From Septoria linicola (Eukaryota; Ascomycota; Dothideomycetes; Mycosphaerellales; Mycosphaerellaceae): DNA of 64,000 bases. Shown piece after piece: positions 50,310-59,212 of this stretch. Each line of letters starts with the position of its first letter. The stretch's first letter is position 1. The notes below the pieces were generated by a model. It saw nothing but the letters and a program-made list of their open reading frames with translations. It made no database searches and was not told the origin of the DNA. Location: contig CP099419.1 in the NCBI GenBank assembly GCA_024114885.1, forward strand, positions 4,092,001-4,156,000. The letters are read 5' to 3'. The position numbers and the translations under genes were made by a program.

Positions 50310-51878
50310 ATGACTGGACGTGCCCGATGCAGTCAAGCATGTGAAGAATGCAAACGCCGCAAAGAACGCTGCGATGGCCAGTCTCCCTGTCTGCTTTGCA
50401 CGAGGCGAAACAGAACCGATGCATGCATCTTCAGCACGACAGATACACTCCAGACACCTCCATGTTGGCCACGAAAGAGGCGCAGAGTGGATGATGTGAT
50501 CTTGGCATCAACAGAAGGTCGCGTACCTGTCTCTGTTCGACCTGCTTTTCACGGTTTGTCTCATGGCCAGAAGTTCTTTAGTGGTAGCTCTGGCTCATTG
50601 GCCTTCCCGAAGACGGTCGGCACCTGCGCTGAGAGTGCTGTTCCTCATCATACTTTCATTACTAGCTGCCAAGACGACTTCTTCGTCGAAGAGGTGCCGA
50701 ACACGAACCAGATCGCAGCCAGCAGGCTGGAATTATCAGGAGAGAACTGCAGTGACCTCACTCGTGCCTTTCTTGACTCTACAAGAGGCATATTTGATCT
50801 GTTCGAGGACGACGATTTGCTCGAAAGTATCGCAGACTGGACTCCACCAGTGAACGGTCAAGCAACTTTGGACAGCTCGATTCTGCTACTTGTGCTGGCG
50901 ATTGGTGCGCAGGAGCGTGGTGCTCCAGATGATCACAGTTTAGGCGAGCAACTCTTCCTGGATGCACATCGAATAGCAACTGTTTATATGCTGGAGCCTG
51001 CGTCCATCGACCTTGTTCGAGCCTTCATACTGCTGGCGCTGTATCTGTTCGTAGTGTATCGGAGAGATGCTGCTTTCGCACACCTCGGAGTCGCGCTTCG
51101 CGCATCAGAATGCATTGGTCTGCACAGAGTCGAGACCTTCACCGAATTACCTCTGGAAGATCAACGGGTTTGGTCAAGAGCCTGGAAGTGCCTTCGTATC
51201 TTGGATGTGTCGAGCTGTGCCGCGCTCGGGCGAACATTGACCACCAGAGATCGCCAAGCTGACACCAGTTCCATGACGAAGTCACCGTTGACGGCAGAGA
51301 ATCAAGCACTAGCGGCCGAAATTGATTCAGCTGGCATGCAGCTCTGCCGAATTGCAGAGACGATCTTGGTAGAGGTCTACGAGAAAGATGATCTAACAGC
51401 ACAGCTCGCCTACAAGATCTCGCAGGACTTGAGGGACTGGACTCACCATCTTCCTGACATTCTGACACCGGGAAGGAGCGACGAAGCCGAAGTAGATCAG
51501 CAACTGCCTAACGCTCTCTGCTTGAACTCGCTCACTGAAGCATATTACTGGACGATACAGCTCTTGACCAGGCCGTTCCTGCTCGCAGCAATCAAGGCAA
51601 AGCAGCTCGAAGCGAACAGCCTCACAGCAGTGAACCATCATAGCTCTTCTTTCGCGGACGCCTGCATCAATTCTGCCTTTCGTTGCTTAGACGTCACGAG
51701 CAGACTCACACAGTACAAAAGACTTCCCAAAAGACCCTTCCTCATCAACAACACCACCCTGGTGTCAGCGCTCGTGCTCGGCCTGGCCTTTCTCGGCGAC
51801 TACGATCAACACTTCACACTCGGAAGCGGCCTGCAGAAGGCGAAGACTTTCTTGCTACATATGACAGAAGACCGATAA
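50310..51878 (+). CDS. Zn2Cys6 transcription factor, C-terminally truncated
   Basis: Start chosen at the Met just before TGRARCSQ; an upstream in-frame Met exists at 50,277. The zinc cluster is C11-x2-C14-x6-C21-x5-C27-x2-C30-x8-C39, within the spacing known for Gal4-type binuclear clusters, followed by a basic PRKRRR patch. The middle region (about residues 180-330, LDSSILLLVLAIGAQERG... through GVALRASECIGLHR) resembles the fungal-specific transcription factor (MHR) domain. The frame ends at TAA (51,876-51,878) after MTEDR, giving 522 residues. The same frame continues with family-like sequence to 52,208, so the TAA is probably a nonsense mutation of CAA. No GT donor lies between 51,775 and the TAA, so an intron is unlikely. 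Likely pathway-specific regulator of the neighbouring monooxygenase and transporter (inference from position). Confidence 0.8.
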   Translation: MTGRARCSQACEECKRRKERCDGQSPCLLCTRRNRTDACIFSTTDTLQTPPCWPRKRRRVDDVILASTEGRVPVSVRPAFHGLSHGQKFFSGSSGSLAFPKTVGTCAESAVPHHTFITSCQDDFFVEEVPNTNQIAASRLELSGENCSDLTRAFLDSTRGIFDLFEDDDLLESIADWTPPVNGQATLDSSILLLVLAIGAQERGAPDDHSLGEQLFLDAHRIATVYMLEPASIDLVRAFILLALYLFVVYRRDAAFAHLGVALRASECIGLHRVETFTELPLEDQRVWSRAWKCLRILDVSSCAALGRTLTTRDRQADTSSMTKSPLTAENQALAAEIDSAGMQLCRIAETILVEVYEKDDLTAQLAYKISQDLRDWTHHLPDILTPGRSDEAEVDQQLPNALCLNSLTEAYYWTIQLLTRPFLLAAIKAKQLEANSLTAVNHHSSSFADACINSAFRCLDVTSRLTQYKRLPKRPFLINNTTLVSALVLGLAFLGDYDQHFTLGSGLQKAKTFLLHMTEDR

Positions 51879-52208
51879 GCACAACACTACGCCAGAATCG
51901 TGGCTGAACTCATGTCTGCAGGGAAGTGCTACGTTCAACAGCGTGATGCGAATAAGCTTGCTCTGCGCAGCGCTCAGGTCGAGGAGATGTTTGGTAGTGT
52001 CCATGAGAAGCATGAAGGGAAGCGGAAGCATGGCCACAATCGAATGGAGAGAAAACAACAACAGATTTATCCTTCTCCGGCAAGCACAGCGAGGCAGCAG
52101 ACATACGTAGATGTCAACGCGGAAGCAGACTACTCAGTATCAGGATTTGGAGCCTCGGCTGCGGCGTTCATGTCCCCGGGCCCACAGGTGGACTGGAGAT
52201 GTTTGTGA
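51879..52208 (+). pseudogene. Detached C-terminal tail of the Zn2Cys6 transcription factor
   Basis: In the same reading frame as the regulator and separated only by the TAA, 109 codons read AQHYARIVAELMSAGKCYVQ and onward to VDWRCL and a stop. The HYARIVAEL...YVQQRD pattern resembles the end of the fungal transcription-factor homology region, and the tail ends in a low-complexity segment. If the stop were absent the protein would be 632 residues. Confidence 0.65.
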
Positions 52209-53075
52209 CGTTGGGAGATTTCACTTGGACGGTATGAATTGCAGCGCGCGTGCTCGACGTGAGCTCCATCTTCGTCTATCCTTCGAATCATACTAGCGTT
52301 GACACTTCATCAGCTTAGTCAATTGCTCGATTTATGCATATATATGGAGACAGAGGTAGAGTCAGGATTGCAGCATGTTTGTCAAGGGATTCTACTACAA
52401 TGTTCTCTCGTCGCGATGATTGTGAACTGGTTGTCTTCCTACTCTCCTATTGCTTATTCGTGTTGTTAGAGCTCTGCCATGTGAGTGTGAGTGTGAGTGT
52501 ATGTGTGTGCGTGTGCGTGTGCGTGTCTTGCCTCGACATGTAGCCGGGAAAAAAACTTAGTCGAGGATTGTGGAATACTTTATAGGCTAACTTACAGCGA
52601 CAAAGAAATTTGCTAGATAGACAGAGGCAGAGATTTGCGTTGAGTGCAGCAGCGCAGAGCACAATAGAATGGTATGTAGGAAAAGTGGTATTTTGTTTGA
52701 TGTTCTTGGCTAGCACTCTTTCTACTCAATCTCAGACTTTGTGCGTCGTGATATCTCCTAGACATATGTACAATAATAACGAAAGGACAGCGTGCACGCG
52801 CGCGTTCTGTGTGGTCATGTGCCCGTTTCCTCTTTCTTCCTCTTTCTTCTATTTCTATTTCTGTTTCTCTTGCTTCATACAAACCTCTGCGTTGACAGCA
52901 TCGGTTCAGCTGAATGGATTCTTGGCCTCATTCGTAGACTTGATGTGCCCTTTATCGCCGAAGCGGCGTTGCGCTTTCTTGGAGCAGCTGAAGAAACATG
53001 ATGCAAGCAGCTCGTCTCTCCCGGTGGTCTTGTAGAGTCAGCACACCTCGTAGGTAGACTTTTACAAGATTCTCC
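52209..53075. other. Convergent intergenic region with microsatellites
   Basis: This lies between two convergent genes. It contains a GT-rich microsatellite at 52,481-52,526 and a CT-rich tract at about 52,829-52,872. The small frames across these repeats are artefacts of low complexity. Confidence 0.6.
52481..52526 (+). repeat. (GT)n microsatellite, interrupted
   Basis: Runs of GTGA, then GT and GC steps (GTGTGC repeated). It is a simple-sequence repeat without coding meaning. Confidence 0.8.
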
Positions 53076-54155
53076 TTAGTCATCTTCTCCCTCGAAGCGG
53101 CGGCGCTCAACATCGCTGCGCTTCTTGGGAGGAGGAGATACTGGCTTGCCTCCAGGGAGCAAGGCTGTCGGGGTGCTGATTGTGTCGGGGAAGTGGTTGA
53201 TTCGTTTTTCCCATTCGATAGCTTGGCCGCGAGCGTTGCGTTTCGTGACGATTCGGAAAGTAGATGGCGGGTTCGAGAGCTCATTGCTCGGGCCAGTCTC
53301 TTGCGTTGATGCAGCGGAATGGAGAGCGTGTCGACTTCCGAGGTACTGGGAAGGTCTAGATATTGTGTCGCGCTTGGGTGGATTCTCTCCTCTGTAAGTC
53401 TGGGCGAGCTGGTTGTTGGTACTGTCAATGCTGCGAGGCATTGAAGGGGCATTCTTGAGGGAGGGCGTGGGTTGTTGGACCGAGTTCGCCGGAAGGACAG
53501 CATTGATCTCAGCTTCGATGGTGTCCAATTCCTTGATCTTCTCAGCTGGCAGAACCGTGTCCCAATCCTCGCACCAGTGAATCTTCTTGACTTTGGGGAA
53601 GCCTCTGGCCATCGTCTCGACCTTGTGCATATAGTCTCTCAAGTCGCGCACCATCTGCGCACTGCTGTCATGATTGCCAAAGATCGTCATCTTTCTTTTG
53701 TCGTAGAAGAAGATCTCCTCGAGCCGTGGCAATCTGTAGAGCTCCGCACAAAGCTCGAGAGACTGCAGCACATTGCCGCTGAAGATGCTCAGTCTGCGAA
53801 TGGAGTCGAGCCGGGGCCGGCTGGTCGCCGCCATGAATGAGCGCATGTTGTGTGGTCCAGATATCGTGAGCATGATGTTGTTCTGGTGGTAGAACATGCC
53901 AGCAGCTTCGCTAAAAACCTTTCGGCAAGTTACCAGCAAGCTCAAAGCGGTTGGCGGTACTTTGCTCTGGCCAGCATCCAGAGATGGTTCATGTCGTAGT
54001 CGAACGAAGGGACAGTCGTTTCTTGGTGGTCGATCGGTCCGTGTAGGCTCGACCGCGAAGACGAACTCGTAGATGCGGTTCCGAATCTCTGGTGTCGTTG
54101 AGAGGAGCTCGCATGTTGCTAACTCGTTGTAATTGGCGGTGATCTGTGAAGGCAT
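53076..54155 (-). CDS. 2EXR-domain protein (fungal F-box-like family of unknown function)
   Basis: A single-exon, 359-residue frame. Near the N-terminus ELLSTTPEIRNRIYEFVFA matches the 2EXR motif (L-P-x-E-[IL]-R-x-x-[IV]-[WY]) seen in many fungal proteins, and LSLLVTCRKVFSEAAGMFYH continues the family pattern. Residues about 95-205 look like the folded remainder (RRLSIFSGN..., EEIFFYDKRK). From about 230 the protein is disordered, rich in Pro, Ser and Asn, and ends with a basic/acidic tail (PPKKRSDVERRRFEGEDD) that could be a nuclear localisation signal. Biochemical role unknown. It is in tandem with the Nudix gene 186 bp upstream. Confidence 0.75.
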   Translation of the reverse strand: MPSQITANYNELATCELLSTTPEIRNRIYEFVFAVEPTRTDRPPRNDCPFVRLRHEPSLDAGQSKVPPTALSLLVTCRKVFSEAAGMFYHQNNIMLTISGPHNMRSFMAATSRPRLDSIRRLSIFSGNVLQSLELCAELYRLPRLEEIFFYDKRKMTIFGNHDSSAQMVRDLRDYMHKVETMARGFPKVKKIHWCEDWDTVLPAEKIKELDTIEAEINAVLPANSVQQPTPSLKNAPSMPRSIDSTNNQLAQTYRGENPPKRDTISRPSQYLGSRHALHSAASTQETGPSNELSNPPSTFRIVTKRNARGQAIEWEKRINHFPDTISTPTALLPGGKPVSPPPKKRSDVERRRFEGEDD

Positions 54156-54341
54156 TTCTACCGTTGTTGTGATCTTAGCGCTTCTCTAGTGGCCACAGAG
54201 TCTCTGGCAATGCGTTCGATGGAAGCAACACTTATCGTCCTCTGTCCAGGTAACAGTCAATGTCTGGCGCAGTTGCCTTGGGCGGTGTTGTTTGCGTGTG
54301 CTGTCTCAAACGCGGTGAGACAGTGACTTTCGCACTTCTTT

Positions 54342-55739
54342 TTATCGCTTCGCGGAATTCCGCCTGCGCCACAGCAAGATTGCTACAATGGCCACAACGC
54401 TGAATCTACCCACAAGCGCAACAGCGACAGCTCTTCGGACGATATCGTAGTACCTGCTCCGATTAGCGATCTCTGGCAGGGTGTACTTTGCGACGGTCTC
54501 AACCAACCCTTCGAGCATAGTCGCAACAGCAGCCTTCTTCGACTTGATCTCGCCAACACCAGAACCAGTTCCCAAGCCGTGAAAGCCAGTCTCGAGTGGT
54601 TTGCTGGACATCTCAGTTGTAGCGGTCCGATTGACATTCTGCACGCCAGTCTCCGAGGCTCCGCCGAATGAAGGGCGGATGTCTTTGAACTCGGAGCCAG
54701 ACTGCAGCTCAACTCTTTTGCGGTGCTTGAGATTGTATGTGAGGAGCCAGATCCATAATCGGACGTCCAAAGGCGTGAAAGTAGGGTATGTCCATAGTGT
54801 GAGAGCATTGTGCGGCGGCATCAGATCAAGAAAGTCTTGTATGACGCCGAGTGTCAGACCCCATAGCAGAAGAGGACCATCTTTCTGAGGTGTCGGGAAC
54901 TGGTTGAAAATGTCTGCTCGCCAGACTCGGCTCGCAAACAAGCTCAGCTTGTCTTTGGTCGTAAGCTGTGCATAGCGATTGTTCTGTAATGTTACATCTG
55001 ATGAAGGTGACTCGGCACTGTAGAGCGATTCTGTCGGTTCGAGATTGATAGCAGCAAAAATCATGCGACCCAGAATGCTGCTGAGCATCCACTTCTTGAC
55101 ACCAGTCTCCTGGTTTGCGATGCGCGATGACACATCTTCGAAAGCGATTGTGCGTTGCTCAGGACTCAAAAGACTCCTCAGAGGCACCCAATGCGTGCTG
55201 GCGACTTCGGTAGGCTGGAGTTTGAGAGGAGGGATGTTGTGTGTGGTGAGCAAAAACACGTACGGGCAGAGAACGAGCAGTGGCTTCTTGCCCCAGTGAG
55301 TGGTGACCATTCGCTGAGGCAGATTGCCGCAAGGAATAGCATATTTGTCCAAGTCCAGGCCTACTTCTTCCCATGCTTCACGGACAGCTGCAGCACAGTC
55401 ATCGGCGTCGGTTGGGTCGCGCTTTCCGCCTGGGAGAGCTATGTGAGACGTCCACCTGTCTCCTTTACGCGACGCTCGCTTGATGAAGAGAACTTCGGGC
55501 TCGCCATGCTGTGTCCAGTCCTGCTCGAAGAAAGACTCGAGCTTCTCTTTCCTCGTTTCCTCGGACTCGGGCCAGCTCGCGTATGATGGCTTGACGCGTA
55601 CGACCAACGCGACCGAGGCTCTCTTGACCTTGTCCGGCGATTGGAGGTATGGGTAGGGCGACTCGGTCAAATCTTTGAGGATCGTCTGCAGATGTCCAAG
55701 AAATGATGTTGCGGTTATCATGTTTTCCAATAATGCCAC
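54342..55739 (-). CDS. Nudix hydrolase, CoA-diphosphatase-like, with C-terminal membrane anchor
   Basis: 465 residues, single exon. The Nudix box lies at about residues 104-130: PGGKRDPTDADDC followed by AAAVREAWEEVGLDL, with the REaWEEvG catalytic core. The GGKxDxxD spacing and preceding FIKRASRKGDRWTSHIALP resemble the NUDT7/NUDT8/yeast Pcd1 group, which hydrolyses CoA derivatives. The protein is longer than usual for that group: a second region (about 245-345) and a Ser-rich segment are followed by a final hydrophobic helix (about 438-460, AVAVALVGRFSVVAIVAILL) and the basic end WRRRNSAKR, which looks like a tail anchor. Substrate assignment is inference. It shares a 398-bp divergent promoter with the VTC gene. 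Confidence 0.8.
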   Translation of the reverse strand: MALLENMITATSFLGHLQTILKDLTESPYPYLQSPDKVKRASVALVVRVKPSYASWPESEETRKEKLESFFEQDWTQHGEPEVLFIKRASRKGDRWTSHIALPGGKRDPTDADDCAAAVREAWEEVGLDLDKYAIPCGNLPQRMVTTHWGKKPLLVLCPYVFLLTTHNIPPLKLQPTEVASTHWVPLRSLLSPEQRTIAFEDVSSRIANQETGVKKWMLSSILGRMIFAAINLEPTESLYSAESPSSDVTLQNNRYAQLTTKDKLSLFASRVWRADIFNQFPTPQKDGPLLLWGLTLGVIQDFLDLMPPHNALTLWTYPTFTPLDVRLWIWLLTYNLKHRKRVELQSGSEFKDIRPSFGGASETGVQNVNRTATTEMSSKPLETGFHGLGTGSGVGEIKSKKAAVATMLEGLVETVAKYTLPEIANRSRYYDIVRRAVAVALVGRFSVVAIVAILLWRRRNSAKR

Positions 55740-56137
55740 AAGAATGAGACGATGAGTATATGCCTGCCAGCAGGATCGCTGCTGTTGGAACTCGTCTCTC
55801 AGATCATACCATCAGTCTATCTGCCGTCGAGTCTGCATCTGTAAGGACGGCTCTCACAGCAGGACAGAAGAGTCGTCTGGATGAAGCAGCTTCAACAAAT
55901 ATTTGACGTCGGCTCTAACTAATGACCAGCTCCATGGGCTGGCCTTCGAGCACATGCTGAATTGTCCGACTGTGATTGGCAGACTGGCCTGCTTTGTCTT
56001 CACAAGAGTGGGGCTGTCTGTTGTTGTTGGTAGATTCTACTGCAGTCCTGCTCTGCCATTGAGACACCGACATTGTCCCGCTGCCCTGCACGAGCTTGAT
56101 CCCACTGCAGACCACCCACCGACAGGCAGTCACCACC
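55740..56137. promoter_or_regulatory. Divergent promoter between the Nudix and VTC genes
   Basis: 398 bases separate the two start codons. An inverted CCAAT-type ATTGG occurs near 55,975, and a CT-rich stretch precedes the VTC start. No canonical CACGTG phosphate-response site was seen. Presence of a shared promoter is inferred from geometry. Confidence 0.35.
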
Positions 56138-58646
56138 ATGAGGTTCGGCAGGACGCTGGAACTGGCCGTGTACAAGCCGTGGAAGCAGAACTACATCGAC
56201 TACGCCAAGCTCAAGAAGCTCCTCCGCGATGACGATAGCGCTCCCAACTCGCCTGCCCGCGAATCTGGCCCCGACCCCGACCTCAAGTGGACCGACGACG
56301 ACGAGAGCAAGTTTGTCGACGAGCTGGTGAATGTGCAGCTGGAGAAGGTGCACAAGTTCCACCAGGACACCGTCGAGAAGCTGCGAGACCGGACCGCCAA
56401 GTGCGAGGCCACACTCGATACCATTGCTGCTGCCGAGAATGGCGACAGCAGCACAAAAGCAAAGGATGAGAGCAATGGCAACGGCAAGAAGCCGATGCCG
56501 AGTGAGGCCGAGCAGAAGAACATCCTGCAAGATGTCTTGAAAGAGCTCGACCAGATCACCAAAGAGACGAATGAGCTGGAAAAGTACAGCCGCATCAACT
56601 ACACTGGTTTCCTGAAGGCGGCTAAGAAACACGACCGGAAACGAGGAGCTTCATACCGCGTGCGTCCGCTGCTGCAGGTGCGACTGGCCGCCCTGCCCTT
56701 CAACAAGGAAGACTATGGCCCGCTGCTGTTCCGTCTCAGCGCCATGTACAGCTTTGTGCGCAACAAGCTGGAAGGTGGCGATCAGCCTGCCAAGGCCACC
56801 GAGAACCAGGAAGGCCAGGAGGAGTACATCAGCAAGAAGTTCTGGGTGCACATGGACAACCTGCTGGAGGTGAAAACCATCATCCTCCGCAGACTGCCCG
56901 TGCTCGTCTACAACCCACAAACGTCCAAGGTCGCCGAAGGCAACCAGCCCGATCCCTCCATTACTAGCATCTACTTTGACAATTCCGCCTTCGACCTCTA
57001 CTCTAACAAAGTCGACAAGAACTCAGGCTCTTCCCTCCGTCTACGATGGTATGGCCAGCTCAACAACAAGCCCGAGATCTGGATCGAGAAGAAGACTGTC
57101 ACCGAGGATGATCGCAGCACGGAAGCCCGCTTCACCACCAAGGACAAGTATGTCCAGCAGTTCATCAATGGCGAGTACCACATGGAGAAGCAGATCAAGA
57201 AGCTGGAAGATCGTGCCGGTCCTGAAAGCAATCAAGTCCGCAACATGAAGTCCGCTGTAGAAGAAGTGCAAGACTTTATCAAGGAGCATGATCTGCAGCC
57301 GGTCGTCCGCGCCAACTACACCCGCACTGCCTTCCAAATCCCCGGAGACGATCGCGTCCGCATCAGTCTCGACACCGATCTGGCCTTCATTCGTGAAGAC
57401 GCCATTGACACCGACCGTCCCTGCAGAGATCCCGACACGTGGCACCGATTCGATATCGACAACAGCCAGCTGGAATATCCCTTCACATCCGTCCGCAAGG
57501 GTGAGATCAGCCGCTTCCCCTTTGCACTCCTCGAAGTCAAGCTGCGTAATACGCCGGGCAAGAAGAGTGCCGAGTGGATTGACGACATCACAAACAGCCA
57601 TCTGGTAAAGGAGGCACCACGATTCAGCAAGTTCGTGCATGGTGTCAGTACGCTGTTTGAGGACTACGTCAACACCTTCCCATTCTGGCTGTCGCAGATG
57701 GAAACGGACATCCGACGTGATCCCCAGCAAGCGTTCGAGGAGGAGCAGGCCAAAAAGCAGAAGGAACAGGATGATGAGGTTGCTGTGGGATCATTACTGA
57801 AGTCCAAATATGGCAGCAGTCCAGCACATCGCAGCCCCTCATACCAACGCACTTCATCTCAAGCCGTCATTAGTCCTGTCGGCTCTCCTGCAGAAACGGC
57901 ATTCAAGCGCTCACCCGGTAGCCAAGACAACAAGTTTGGCAGTCCAGACGTCAATCGTGCTGTTGCTGCCCCAACGCAGATGGACGACGTGGTCGAGGAG
58001 CCTGATGACGACGAGACCGGCACTCACGCGACTTCTGCACAAAACGGCTCGTCACGGCCGAGTGGCCTCAAGAGTCTCTTCCCAACCTTTAGCACAAGTA
58101 AGTATGCTCAAGCTAAGCGCAACCGCACTCAGCTCCCACCTGGCGTCACGAAACCCGAGAACTGGATCAAAGACCAAGGCCCTGTCAAGGTCGAAGCGAA
58201 GGTGTGGCTCGCGAACCAGCGCACATTCATCAAATGGCAGCATGTTTCCGTTCTACTCGCTTCTCTATCTCTCGGACTGTTCAACGCAGCTGGACCTGAC
58301 AACAAGGTCGGACAAGCGCTGGGTATAGTATACACCATGGTCGCTGTGTTCGCCGCGGCGTGGGGATACGGCATCTACATGTGGAGGTTCAATCTAATCA
58401 CAAAGAGGAGTGGAAAAGATTTTGATGCTGTTGCTGGGCCTGTGGTCATCTGCATTGGCTTGATCATTGCGCTGTGTTTGAACTTTGGGTTCAAGGTACG
58501 TCTCAACCTATTTCATCAATGCTTGGAAGTACTTGCTAACTCGTGGACAGTATCGCGCCGTGATGCAAGAACGGAGAGACCACGAAGATCTGAAAGCTAT
58601 GCTGATGCAGAATGACTACATGTCATCGCTACACGCTGACTTGTAA
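56138..58646 (+). CDS. Vacuolar transporter chaperone (polyphosphate polymerase complex) subunit, Vtc2/Vtc3 type
   Basis: Exons 56,138-58,495 and 58,551-58,646 with a 55-bp intron (GTACGT...GACAG, branch site GCTAAC at 58,535-58,540); the product is 817 residues. The start is the Met of MRFGRTLELAVYKPWKQNY, the expected N-terminus of an SPX domain; an upstream in-frame Met at 56,096 adds residues unlike the family. SPX domain about 1-180, including the basic INYTGFLKAAKKHDRKRG helix that in SPX proteins senses inositol pyrophosphates. VTC domain about 220-545 (SIYFDN, LRLRWYGQ, IWIEKKT). A Ser-rich linker follows, then three membrane helices of the DUF202 type at about 695-795. The VYxPWKxxYIDY start favours Vtc2/Vtc3 (accessory) over catalytic Vtc4. 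It acts at the vacuolar membrane in polyphosphate synthesis. Splicing replaces an unrelated frame tail with YRAVMQERRDHEDLK...HADL. Confidence 0.9.
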
Positions 58647-59212
58647 TATTATCGAATACAAATATAGATGAGCGACAGCAGCGAAAAGCTGCATATATCA
58701 AATGCAACACCAGTTCAGGGCACCTTGGCATGTCGCAGCAGCTTTCCTTATTCAATGCCAATCAGCTACCGTATACCACCACACAAGCTCAACTACTGTC
58801 ACTCGCTCCATTCCCCGAAGCCTGACACCGTATATACCAAAATGGAACGAGTCAAGGCGGTCAAGCCCAACTACTACAGCAAAAATAAGGCAACGAGCGC
58901 GCAGAGCAGAAAAAAAAGTCGGACACACTTGTAGAATGGTTTGTACAAATTTGATTTGATGTGTGTTTTTTTTATGTTACAGTAGAATCGAAAAACCAAC
59001 CCCACGTGCGCGCGTGCAAAGCCTGTGTGTGCTCATTGTCGTGCTCTCTCTCTCTCTCTCTCTCTTTCCTCCCCCTTTTTCTTATCTTGCAAACAAAAAA
59101 GCAAAGCGCAACAGAATCCAACAGAATGCTCAATGCCGTCTATCATTCATCAGGTAGTGTCAATCATACATCACTCTCCATCCCCCCCTCCCCCTCAATC
59201 TCCAGGCCGAAT
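58647..59212. other. Convergent intergenic region between VTC and LPMO genes
   Basis: 566 bases holding the 3' ends of two convergent genes. A CT microsatellite lies at 59,044-59,066, next to A-rich and T-rich tracts. No gene seen. Confidence 0.6.
59044..59066 (+). repeat. (CT)n microsatellite
   Basis: A run of about eleven CT dinucleotides followed by CCTCCCCC and T-rich sequence. Confidence 0.8.

Noticed and set aside
51876..51878. Programmed stop-codon readthrough or an unspliced intron at the regulator's TAA
   Set aside because: The known fungal readthrough context is UGA CUA, not TAA GCA, and no GT donor lies between 51,775 and the stop, so a nonsense mutation is simpler.
56000..57730. 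Long minus-strand frames of 210 and 229 codons opposite the VTC gene
   Set aside because: They are antisense shadows of the strongly supported VTC coding sequence and contain no recognisable domain.
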